Source: Apostichopus japonicus (taxonomy: Eukaryota; Echinodermata; Holothuroidea; Aspidochirotida; Stichopodidae). Taken from it: a stretch of 64,000 bases of DNA. The stretch spans positions 12,476,876 through 12,540,875 of the forward strand of contig NC_092567.1 of the NCBI RefSeq assembly GCF_037975245.1, given 5' to 3'. The notes under the pieces were generated by a model. It ran no database searches. It was not told the DNA's origin and worked only from the letters and a program-made list of their open reading frames with translations. Position numbers and translations under genes: made by a program. Positions 12,376-23,257 of the stretch are shown here, in pieces (position 1 is the first letter of the stretch; each line of letters starts with the position of its first letter).

Positions 12376-13404
12376 TTTATCCTTAGTTCCATGCATTCTT
12401 GATAAAGATATAATGTAGGCTACACCAGCAATCTCGGCACTTCAACATGACCTATGCGTGTCATAATGTACCACTCTAAAAGTACGCCATTCTGCTCGAA
12501 GAATAAATATTTCAACAAGTTTATCGAACTCTGGGAAGAGTGCTCTCTTAATGCAAAAGATCGAAACTAGTGCCCAATCAAATTACAATTGGAAAACGTT
12601 AGAGAATTTCAATTTAATTATTGATAATCAATCATACTCAATTCAAATTTTTCAATCCAAATTTCCATTGGTCCTTACTTTCAGTCTTTTAGATTGATTT
12701 TCAATTTGTTTATGTTAGAGAGTGATATATGTATCAAAATCATCAAACAATAGATACATTTATCATTCAGACTTAGCCTATAAGTATATCACTATATTAC
12801 TTTCATTTATTTGATTCATTGAATACGTATTTTTTTTTTCTTTATCATTAATTGCAAGTGTAGCTTTAAAAGCTATAAAAGTTTTATCGGGAAACAAACA
12901 CCACTTTGTAAATGTATATCTAATGGGCGAGCCAGTGTGCTCGTCTTCCAATATAAGAGAAAAAAGGAGCCTGCACATAAGCAGAACGTCCATGCGGGTT
13001 TGAGACCCAGTGAAGCTGGTGGTCGATTGTTCGCCAGTTTGAAATCTCATTGATTTAACGAAGTTTCTGAAATATTATTTCATGCTTTATTTTACACTTT
13101 GTATATTCTTTAAACAAAAATCTAAATTGTGTGAAATGTCTCCTTTTTCAGTATCGTGGGAAAAAATATTGCTCTCGTATACGCGCAGTGCGGTACGGTT
13201 GACATCAGCATCAGAATCCGTCCATTTATGAATATTAATGAGATTGGCACCAACAACAATCGGGACCATCTACTCACTATGGGTAACCTACTCACCAAGT
13301 GTGAGACCGATCAGATCTTGCATCGTTCAGACACACGCACACACACATGCGTGACTGCATATATTCCTTTTGCCTCTGGCAAAGAGTCAAAGAAATATAT
13401 ACCC

Positions 13405-13530
13405 GGAAACAAATGCAGCTAAAGTGCGCGCGAAGTGCACAGAAAATGTTAAGGTTTTCTAGCTATCATGCATGTGCAAGGAGTGATTAATTCTCACAGC
13501 AACAATGCAGCTAGTGCGCGCAGAGCGCGC
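13405..13530. repeat. Second group of GCGCGC hairpin motifs
   Basis: Two CpG-rich palindromic motifs, each preceded by GCAGCTA(A)AGTGCGCGC-like sequence. They match the motifs at 11930-12375 read on the opposite strand, which makes the two groups a loose inverted pair around about 12.9 kb. Confidence 0.5.
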
Positions 13531-14059
13531 CAAATCTATCTTTTCCAAAAATTTACCAAATTGACGCCCAAAATATTATCATTGTGTCAGTTTAGCTATA
13601 GTATACACAATGTACGTGAAACAAGAAAGTGTTTTGGTACTTTGTCTCCTAAATACAGTCGTTTTGCTATTAAAGCTTTCAATTCAACGGTGTTCATATA
13701 TGTTTTACTACATTGCAAAATTATTAAATTGGTAGCGTGACAGGACGAAAGAGGTAATTCAGATCTCTATGTAAGTAGACCAAAGTAAACCAATATCTCA
13801 CACCTTTATGTGGAAAAAATTAAGCGAAAGTCACTCTCTACAGGGCAGACATGGTTTACACACAGAAAGCGGAAATAAGTATATCACTAATGCACGAGAA
13901 TCTCGCACAAAAATACTCGTTTCGTTGTTCGTATATTTAACTTCGCGATTTTTTTTCTCAGGTGAGTTGGGCCTGTTGGTTATGCTAATATAAAATAATA
14001 TCGTACACACGCACAGTTTTTTGGTAATTAGCGTTAAAAAATCGTCCCAATTGGGTGAT

Positions 14060-14264
14060 CCGGATTGACAATTATCTGTGGGCAATTGTCCGGGGGAAAT
14101 CGTCCGGGAGGGTAATTGTCCAGCGGGTAATTTTCCGGGGGGGAGTCGACCGGGATGGGAATTGTCTGGGTGGGAATTTTCTGGGGTGGGAATTGTCCAG
14201 GGTGGGAGTTGTCTGGGTGGGAATTGTCCGGGGGTAAATGTCCAGGGGGAGTTGTCCGGTCACC
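14060..14264 (-). repeat. Right inverted arm of CCGGACAATT subrepeats
   Basis: About eleven units of GGGAATTGTCCGGG type, the inverted complement of the arm at 9327-9476. The last unit runs into the terminal GGTCACC, immediately followed by the ATAGGTTAG target copy. Confidence 0.9.
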
Positions 14265-14273
14265 ATAGGTTAG

Positions 14274-14712
14274 ATGGAAACAGATGTATATATATAGGAT
14301 ATATAGGATGGATGGATAGGATGGATGGGTTGGATGGATGGATAAGATGGTTCGATAAGATGGATGGATATATTCGATGGATTGATAGGATGGATATATT
14401 CGATGGATTGATAGGATGGATAGGATGGATGGATAGGATGGATCCATAGGATAGATGGATGTAATGTATAGCATAGATGGATAGATTCGATGGATTTTTA
14501 TGGATGGATAAATAGGATGGATGTATAGGATGGATGGATCAGATGGATGGATATGATGAATGGATATGATGGATGGATAGGATTGATGGATCGGATGGAT
14601 GTATATGATATATAGGATGCATATGATGGATGGATAGGATGGATGGTTAGGATGGATGTTTATGATAGATAGGATGAATTTATATGATGGATGTATAGGA
14701 TGTACAGGATGT
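14274..14712 (+). repeat. GGATGGATA minisatellite, right part
   Basis: The same degenerate GGATGGATAG array as 8190-9317 and on the same strand, resuming after the 4.94-kb element. The 264-codon minus-strand frame across it is a repeat artefact. Confidence 0.95.
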
Positions 14713-15644
14713 AGTATAGTATGCCCTTTTCGCACCCCTTTTGGAGGCGGGATGAGGTGGAAAATTTGGGGGCGTCCTTCATGTAGGGTTTCGGTGCTGA
14801 CGCCCCATGAGAGGGGCGAACAATGCACTCATTGCTTTTATTATAATTTTTATTTTTAACTTTGCTTTATCCTATTTAAGTATTAAAAAATAATATAATA
14901 ACAATAATAATAATAGCTTATTAAACTTCATGATTGTTAAAACAAAACAAACGCAAACAAAACAGATGAAACAAAATGTTGGGATATTTTAAACATTTAT
15001 TTTCTTTTTAAAGAGTACTTTCAAGAAATTATTGAACATACAAAGTTCCAGTTATGTTTCAGAACAATTATTTTACAATGTGTCTGAAAGTTATACATTA
15101 ACAGAGAGAAAAATACCAGGCAACAGTGAAATGTATTACGCCAATACATTTTCGATTACAAAGTAAATGTGTCTTACAAGTAAAGTACCCGATAAAGGTT
15201 AAAATCGTTCATATTCTATTGGTTTATACTTCCTAACCCGTTATCATACTTTATAAAATAGGTTTCCAGATCAAATTCAAAAGAGTACAGGATGAGAAAA
15301 CATTGGTTAATATAAAAATCAAGGAGGAAAGTCACAAAATGGGGTAAATCATTTAAAAATTTAAAACAAAACGTTTTTCAATCAACTATTAATTATATTC
15401 ACCAAACATTAGCCATGTAAAAGAGAAAATGTACACTAAGTTCATGTAAAAAAATAATAACAATAAAAAATAAATAAAAAACAACAACTTATAACTGTAT
15501 ATATAGGAGTATTCTTAACATAGATCGGTGAATAAATTGTGTTTGCAGCTATAGTGACACTATATGTAGAGTTATACAAAACACGCACAAGCACACGAGA
15601 CAGGAGAAAACAGTAAAATATTATTCCATACTGCATAATGTTCA
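14713..15644. other. No recognisable feature; AT-rich flank of the PolB gene
   Basis: Starts with a short GC-rich patch (14730-14825), then very AT-rich sequence. No second Polinton-type gene (integrase, ATPase, capsid) was recognised here. Confidence 0.5.
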
Positions 15645-16799
15645 CTAAATATCAAGATATGTAGTCGTAACACCATCTTCTTGGACTTTTCTCTTCGGGT
15701 AAAAGTAAGTGAAGGCATCCTTTCTAAGCCTGTATGTATAAACGTGATTGTCTCTCACTCGAAAACCTTTATTTTCTCCAGTTTTTGGTTGTTTTGTTGT
15801 AAGAACCTCTTTATATATTTTCTCATCGATGCTATTTCTTTTTTTATTTACCCCTTTACAACTAAATTTATCTCCCTTGACCCCACCGAAACAGTAATAC
15901 ATTTTGCTGGATAAAGCAACAATACCATCACCTTGCCATTCTACTTTAAACAATCCAGGGGTTCGTTTATCAAACATTTTATTTTCTTCAGTATCATCAC
16001 GTGGAAACCATAAATGTTTTTCTTTGCGAAATGTTTCATTCATGTTCGGTTTCAAAATCTCCTCTAGACTGTTACCAGCGATGGAAATATACGCCGAATC
16101 AGTGTCCATTTCCACGTACTCCCATTTACTTACATCAAAAAATTTACAGAGACAGTCGTAATAAAACTGTAACATGCGTAATTTGGCATACTGGTAGACA
16201 AACAAGCCAATTTGAATTGGAAGATCCATCTTAATACTACTTTTGGCTAGTTCTACTTCGTAACAATCATCAACGATGAAATTCAAATCTCGAAAAGCAG
16301 GTGAGTTGATCATTTTGGATGATGAACTAGCATCAGCCATTTTAACGTGTGTATGCCTTTCCCTGTTGGTAATAGTTTTACCGTAAGAAGAGTTGCCAAT
16401 CAATTTCATGGTATCTGCTATGATAGCCTTTGATGGATCGCGATCACCTACTCGCCGAGCATTCGACACAGATTCACCAAAAGTACGAAAGCATGCTTGA
16501 GGGGTATATTCAATGACTTGGTAAATACGAGTAATTATTAAACCATGTTGAAGATACCACTTGATAAGAGGAGTTGCCAAAAGTATTTTGTTACCAAACA
16601 TGCTACCTATAAGACTTCGTCTAGGTTTTTGCATTATTTTATTTTCCTCCGCAAATTGTTTCATATGTTCACCGATGTTTTCTCGGGAGATATTTGTGTT
16701 TTTGAAAATAGGACACATTTCGGCAAATATAGGTTTCAACTTATCAGGAACGTGAATGTCGCACTCAACAAACTTTGATGTAATTGTATCGGTGAACAT
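15645..16799 (-). CDS. Protein-primed family-B DNA polymerase, C-terminal part (Maverick/Polinton type)
   Basis: An open frame of 384 codons ending in a stop. It reads as the palm and thumb half of the organellar/viral type of family-B DNA polymerase, found in Maverick/Polinton elements and related viruses. Visible motifs are KLIGNSSYGKT at residues 132-142 (motif B region), MDTDSAY at 231-237 (motif C, catalytic aspartates) and SSKMYYCFGG at 297-306 (lysine-tyrosine region). The C-terminal end, with DKRTPGLFKVEW and FRVRD, looks complete. The family is normally about 1,000 residues or more. The exonuclease and protein-primer domains are missing, and a stop codon lies two codons before the first ATG, so the gene is 5'-truncated or split by an intron. 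The preserved frame and catalytic residues suggest a recent insertion. No partner genes were found beside it, so assignment to a Polinton rather than another PolB mobile element is an inference. Confidence 0.85.
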   Translation of the reverse strand: MFTDTITSKFVECDIHVPDKLKPIFAEMCPIFKNTNISRENIGEHMKQFAEENKIMQKPRRSLIGSMFGNKILLATPLIKWYLQHGLIITRIYQVIEYTPQACFRTFGESVSNARRVGDRDPSKAIIADTMKLIGNSSYGKTITNRERHTHVKMADASSSSKMINSPAFRDLNFIVDDCYEVELAKSSIKMDLPIQIGLFVYQYAKLRMLQFYYDCLCKFFDVSKWEYVEMDTDSAYISIAGNSLEEILKPNMNETFRKEKHLWFPRDDTEENKMFDKRTPGLFKVEWQGDGIVALSSKMYYCFGGVKGDKFSCKGVNKKRNSIDEKIYKEVLTTKQPKTGENKGFRVRDNHVYTYRLRKDAFTYFYPKRKVQEDGVTTTYLDI

Positions 16800-19700
16800 A
16801 TGTTATGGGAGCACACACCGTGTGATGTGTGTACTATAAGGTTTTCTATAAGTTTTACTTTCGATTTGCAATATACACGTGTAATAGTGTGCTGTTTATA
16901 ACACACAAGTCGGAACCATAACATAATTTCTATGTGATTGTCTCCGTTACCGTGGGCGATGAATACCAGTGCTGCTTTGTTTAACTTACCGATTTAGAAA
17001 TAACACCTAAGTACCATTGTTGCTTGCTACCGCCATACATCATTGACTAAGACAGACTGCACACTATGAAGGAACTGGTCGTGGTTAGCTGGGTTGTATG
17101 AATTTTTATTGTATGTATTAAGCAGTATTAGTTTTTAAGGACAAATTTAGTGTTACATTTCTGAAAACCAATATTTTTACCGTTAGCTGTTATTCAAGCT
17201 ATGTATAAATATAACAGAACTATGCACTGAATTGCTAAAACGGCTGTACATTAGTTAAGACGTTGTCAATAGGTAATAGCATCGCTTCCATTAATATACA
17301 GCAAGACATTCCATCCTAACATATTCTTATACTTAACTGTATAACATGGACCTACCCAGCAATCGCTCCTACCACCCCTCCCTCCCCCAACCCCACCCCA
17401 CCCCACCCCTTGAGTACCCCGAAAATGTAATTTAATTAAAGCAGGAAGTATCACTAAAGCACTCTTATCAGGTTGAAGGAAGCTAAGCGACCCTCCTCAA
17501 TCTTCCCCCTGAAAGTTCGTCTGCCACGTACGTAGACTCGATCACGACATAAGAAGGGAAACGAATGTCCTCAAATCTCTAACTTTTGACATGGTATCTC
17601 AAAATAATTACTTTTTTCTTTTAATTATGACTTTTAATCTTAAAATTTTGACTTTCAGAGTCAATATTTTGACATTTTTTTGGGACTTTTAAACTCATAA
17701 TTTTGAGATAAAAGGTGAACAAATTGTGAACTTAAAAGTAAAAATTTTGAGATAAAAATTGTGAGATTTGGGGACACCTTTTTTCTCACCTTGGTTCCTA
17801 CAAGTCAGCCCATATACGTAATACAATACTCTCATGAGTGTTCATTTCCTGCAACGTGGGAGTCAGTTTGGCCAAATATTGTCTTTGTATCTCATAGCGC
17901 TTCGAAGTGTTATAATGTTCCCTTTGTGAGAAGTGCCCCTTTTAAAATTATGACTCCTTCATATTTCCAATTTCTGCTGTACATATAACTGCTTAACTGT
18001 GGGATATATAATAATTTAGAGGTTAGGATTCCGCTTACCCTAGGAACCCTATTTAACTGGTAGAAGTTTTGAATAGAGCACTTTTACCGTCTTCATCGGT
18101 CTATGGACGTAATATGTGATTCGTGTTAGTCGTGAATCTACTATAATCATCGATCTACCAGTTAAAATGAATGAAAATCGTAGGAGATATATGTGTTGTG
18201 TAAAAGTTGTTTAAACATAAACTATGATGACTTAATACTGACATTATACGTTGATGTTGTCTTCGCTAAACACAACCAAAGTACGTACCATTGACGCTAC
18301 AAACAGTAGTAACTAACTTTTGCTTTGTTGCAACTTTTCTACATTCTGCCAGTCTTGGCACCCTTACACGTTGTATAATTATGTTAGGTTGACTAGATTT
18401 GGGCGACGTCAGCAATTGCCTTGCAGTAAGTAGGAATTAGGAATCATTCAAATAAAGAAAATATCGTAACACTTCTTTCAGTTGAAAACATTTGGATTCT
18501 TATTTGTACATGTTTACTTAGTAGCATAAATTGGAAGATTTTTTGTATCTGTTGTTGTTGTTTTTTTTCATATGCCGTCTCTTGTTCACTCCAAAATATA
18601 TTGTTCCGATATAGTCCGATATAGTCAAATTTTCTCGGATCGTGCAATTGCAAGAACAATGACTATCTAGGTGTTCGTAGATAAAAAAAAAATTAAGTTT
18701 GCACTCGTGAAATGTGTTAACTTGATGTTCAGCATCAAAATATCGTTCTTGCAAGGACCACTTTCATTTGTATCCAGATACTGCCTTGGTTTGATTAGAC
18801 GTATGTGTGTCAACGCCTAGAATCTTTTCTTTTTCCCTTTAGCGCTCTACTCAGAATAGACAGAAAAAGATTGAGTTAGGTTGATACTTCAAATCGATTC
18901 CAACTCTCTGGTATATCATTTAAAATGACACTTGCAGGTGTGGGAGGAGGCAGGGGTGGTAGCGCAGTCTTGGTAAGTTTCATAGTTTGTTGTATGTGTG
19001 CTATATCTAATAGAAAACGTGTCGCACTAGTGTACTATGACTTAATCTCTGTATATATTGGTAAATACCTGGGATATATGGCAGGGATTTCTCGGATCAA
19101 ACACCTCGCAAAAATAAGTAACAATGGGCATTTTATGGATATTCCCCCAACAAATTAGGATAGGGTTTGCTCCGCTTTGCTGGTTTTACTTTTCACAATT
19201 AAGTTCCGCCGAAGTTTTACCTTGTTGGCAGGTTATACTCATGGACCACTATAGACATCCACGAAAAATCCCCGTATGAAACACACACATGCCACAGTAG
19301 GCCTACTGTATGCTATGTGATACGTGATACGTTAAAGAACTTATTGGTGTGTGTTATGGAAATCCAGCTGTGAAGTTCATATATTTTAATTATTTTACTA
19401 CGTGTAAGAGAAAAGGAAATGGAGTATGTGAAAAAGTGCGTGGTCACTGGTGAACCAACAACTGCCTTTAGTATTTCTTTCTATACTAAGGCTTGCGAGG
19501 CTTAACAAAGATCAACGTTACGATTGACTAGTTCTTGCATAGTTTCAATCAGTTCTCACCATTAACCATTAGCAAACGATCGAGTAAAGGTGAATTGGTA
19601 ATTTAAGTATTAAACTGTTTATTGTGTTGTCAAACAAATGACTGCATCACTGTTGGAGGTCGCACGTGATGCATTTAATGATATGTATATGTAATCATAG

Positions 19701-20659
19701 GAAACCGTTCCATAATCGTAATTCTCAGGAGTATTCGACGAGATATTAACTTGCCCTAAGCAACAAATGGTAGATTCCATATGCGTCATAAAACTGAGCA
19801 ATACAAAACGTCATATATTCTGGTAGAAATAGCCACACGCCATTGCATAGCAATAATAATTTGTATCTTATTAGTAGCGAACCCTACACAACCATAGTTT
19901 TCCGTAGTCATCATATAAAGCGTTGTAGGAATATACGGAAACTTAGTTAACGGGAAGGCAGTAAGGGTGAGAGGTAATTCACTACTTGGAATTATCTGGT
20001 AACCTCGTTCGGTCACATTTGTTATATATTCTCAAGATATATATATACACCTCAAAAAACTTCATGAGCTTCTATAAGTTTGGAAACTGTTTGGAAGTTA
20101 TATGAGTCTTCATGTAAACTATCATTTGTGTTCGCTTTCGCCTTGCTTTGCCAAAATATCTAATTGTGTACACGTTGACATTTTTTCTTCTTCGGGAGAC
20201 AAGTATAACGTTATTTGACACACTGTTAGATGTAATTAAAAAGAAAACCGACGACGGGAATCCAGCAGAATGTCTTAATGATCCGATCCGAGTAGATAAG
20301 ATATTGTGGTAGTGAATGTCCAATATTAAATACAGTACTGAAAGCGAATTATATGAACGTTATTTTACGATTGAAATTCGTCAACGTCAGCTGGATTGTT
20401 ACAAAGTTCAGTATTTCATATTCAGATACTCGTTATATGTTAAAATACCTGGATATTCTCTAGTCCGTGGAGCAACGACATTGCAAAGAAAATTCACATT
20501 TACCCACTGTCTGATAACTTTTATCAATTGATATTCTGTAAACTTATATCAGTAAGGGTAGGTCTCTGTATCTTCATAAATCTCCTGTTTTCTAGGGCTG
20601 GGTATATCAAGATAACAATAAAACCTCACGTAAGATACAATGATCCCAAGCAGTATTCA
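16800..20659. other. No recognisable gene
   Basis: AT-rich sequence with no supported coding exon. It includes a short C-rich tract at 17375-17410 and the inverted-repeat element listed at 17567-17775. The minus-strand continuation upstream of the PolB frame was looked for at 16800-17500 and not recognised. Confidence 0.5.
17567..17775. repeat. Inverted-repeat element with TTTTGAGA arms
   Basis: The outer ends GTCCTCAAATCTC and GAGATTTGGGGAC are inverted repeats (12 of 13). The inner arms repeat ACTTTT, TCTCAAAAT and their complements, so most of the 209 bases can fold back. No target duplication was found. Confidence 0.6.
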
Positions 20660-21370
20660 CTTGCGATGGTGTATAAGAGGATCATGTATACTGGATCTTG
20701 CATAGTGGATCCAGCATATTGGATCCTGTATATTAGATAATGTAAAGTGGATTCTAAAAAGTATATCCAGTATAGTGAATCGTGTAAAGTGGATCGTTTA
20801 TAATGGATCGTATATAGCGGAATGTGCATAGTGGATCCAGCATATGGATTGGGTATAGTGAGTAATACATATATGACCCTTTATAGTGTATCTTTCATCT
20901 TTCAGCATAGAGGATCGTACATAGTGCACAGTAGATCTTGCGTTGTGGCTCCATAATAAGGATCATGTAAAGTGGTTTCAGCACAGTGGATCGTTATTAT
21001 TGCAACCAGCATAGTGGATTATATATAGTCGATCCTGTATATTGGATCCAGCATAGTGGATCGGGTATACTGAGCAATACATATATGACCCTTTATAGTG
21101 TATCTTTAATCTTTCATCTGTCATCATAGAGGATCGTACATAGTGCAAAGTAGATCTTTCCTTGTGGATCCAGAATAGTGATCATGTATAGTGGTTTCAG
21201 CACAGTGGATCGTTAATATTGCATCCAGCATAGTGGATCATATATAGTCGATCCTGTAAAGTGTATCTAGGATAGTGGATTGTTTATAATAGATCTTCAT
21301 CGCGAATCAGGCATAGTGGATTTGTTATTGTGGATGCTGAATAGTCGATCCTATATATCATCTCGTGTAT
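20660..21370 (+). repeat. ATAGTGGATCC minisatellite with higher-order repeat
   Basis: About 0.7 kb of degenerate ~16-17-bp units, such as CATAGTGGATCCAG and GTATATTGGATCC. A longer block (about 20836-21045) recurs at about 21050-21260 with a period near 212 bp, including a shared ACATATATGACCCTTTATAGTG stretch. Non-coding. Confidence 0.9.
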
Positions 21371-23160
21371 AGTGGAACCACGTATACTTTGAATACATAC
21401 GGCAAAAATATTGTGGTGTTCTCAGTGTGTTGTAATCTGTTATAATGTATCTTCTTTTAACCTGATGACTGTTATAGCAAATGTTGATGAAAACCTCGAA
21501 TCTCTCAATATAACCTGATCCTATACTGCTGGTTTTCGTCTCAATACATTGTCATTTACCTTCGACACAAATTACCCGCAAAAAATGTATTTATCTCTTT
21601 TATCGATGCTGGTGCATTAAGGCAAGAGCAAATTTTAATCTTGTAAAACGCGACATAATTCTAGTCCTTTTGCAGATGATACTTTCCCAATTTTTTAGGG
21701 AAATGCAGTAAAAAAAGTGACCCAGTGTACTGATTAGATCCCTTCCAACCAATATTTGAGGCAAACTGAATGAACGTCATTATTCACAACCACACGCATA
21801 TGGGTTATTTTCAATGTATAAGCATATTGACCAAACCCTGATCCATATATTCATTAGATATCCATCGACCCAAGCCATGGGTTTTATTCACTTATTCAGG
21901 GCCTATAATATACACTTCACCTTTGTATTACAAATATAACTAGTACCATAACAAAGAACTTTCAATGTACATTTTTGTATAGATAAACAATATAATATCC
22001 CTTAGTGGAATTTACAAACTAAAAACATTAATACACACTACAAATTGTTGAATTTCGAAGTGGGATAATAATAGAATATGCGTATTCCTGGCGCTCTGAT
22101 CGTGCAATGAAGGTGGTAATATTTTGGATAGTGTCTAGCAATAGCCATCCGTGATTTGACACGGAATGACCCGATTTGCTTTTTTGAGAACAAGTTGGCA
22201 CAGGAGCTCATTTTTAATCAACCTTAAAATTATGTTGTTCAACTGACTCTTCTGGACATGTAATGGAGGGACAAAAAATTGTTTACAAACTACATACCTA
22301 GAGGTTATACTTTTTACTTTGGAACAAATATCTTTTTATTGACTTTCTGCCTTTCTTGAGAAGTTTGCAAATTCTAATACACATTGTACATGTATGTGTC
22401 TATTGACATTTATTGTATACTAATGTATTTTAAGTGAATTAAACCAGAAGATGACATGTTCATTGCAACTATTACTTGTTTATATGACATTGGATTCTGC
22501 AGATCATTTAACTGAATGAACTTGAAGTAAAATATTCAGGCTTACACAAATATGGAACATCACAACAGGAAAATCGTTTTTTCATTTGTAAATATCCTAA
22601 ACTTTGTGGGTTCTTCATTTTAAAATAAGGCAAAATACCCTCCTGAAGTGTGTGTACAAACAGGGTGGTACATTACCTCCTCTATTAAATAAACAGTTAT
22701 CTGTCAAACGACATTTTTTTCTACATCAGAGCAATTAACAAACCTCATAAATTAATATTGAGACAAGCTAGAAACCTGAAATTGGTAAGTTGTAAGAACG
22801 TTATACTAAACATTATAGTTAAGTACCCTCACAGCTCTCAGATGGTTAAGTTGTAAAGTAAATTGCATCAAATCCTTTCTAGTGCTGAATCGCAGCATGA
22901 AGTAGTAACTTGATAGCTGCACAACTTGCAAATATATTACAGGAAAGCATTGTAATCGTTGTAATCGTATTTTGTATCTTTTGGACTGGGCATAATAACC
23001 TTTAAAACGATCAAGTATCTGGAGCAATAGTTTAAGAGCAATTCATAACTTGAAATTGAACTTTTTTTTGCGAAAAAATAACAACAACTCTCATCTCACA
23101 GTATGTTTATTCACTCTGCATTGAGAGTTGGTAAAGTAAAAAGTACATTATTACCACATT
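21371..23160. other. No recognisable feature
   Basis: AT-rich sequence between the minisatellite and the retrotransposon. No supported gene. Confidence 0.5.
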
Positions 23161-23257
23161 ATAGTTTAGTTTAGTAGAAAAAAGGATCAGGAGGTACACT
23201 TAAGTCCCCATCAAGGACCCTATAGAGAGAGAAGAAAAAAACTGAAGACACAGACAC

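Larger units (their letters stand above)
9327..14264. mobile_element. 4.94-kb fold-back-type element inserted in the minisatellite
   Basis: The left end begins GGTTCCCGGACAATTCCCCC. The right end, read on the minus strand, begins GGTGACCGGACAACTCCCCC, so 17 of 20 bases match. Both ends continue as 150-200-bp arms made of CCGGACAATTCCC-like subrepeats in opposite orientation. The flanks carry the same 9 bases, ATAGGTTAG, at 9318-9326 and 14265-14273. Outside both ends lies the same GGATGGATA minisatellite in the same orientation, as expected for an insertion. No transposase was recognised inside. Long TIRs with subrepeats recall fold-back and Mutator-like elements, and a 9-bp TSD fits Mutator-like elements. 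The superfamily is an inference. A caution is that ATAGGTTAG also occurs as a minisatellite variant (near 8507). Confidence 0.75.

Noticed and set aside
12778-13050. 90-codon minus-strand frame
   Set aside because: No recognisable family, no splice context, and located inside the 4.94-kb repeat-rich element.
14034-14828. 264-codon minus-strand frame
   Set aside because: It runs across the right arm and the right part of the minisatellite; a repeat artefact.
15681-16778. Plus-strand frames across the PolB region
   Set aside because: Shadows of the minus-strand PolB frame.
18925-19158. 77-codon plus-strand frame beginning with a glycine-rich stretch
   Set aside because: No domain, no splice or promoter context; length within chance expectation.
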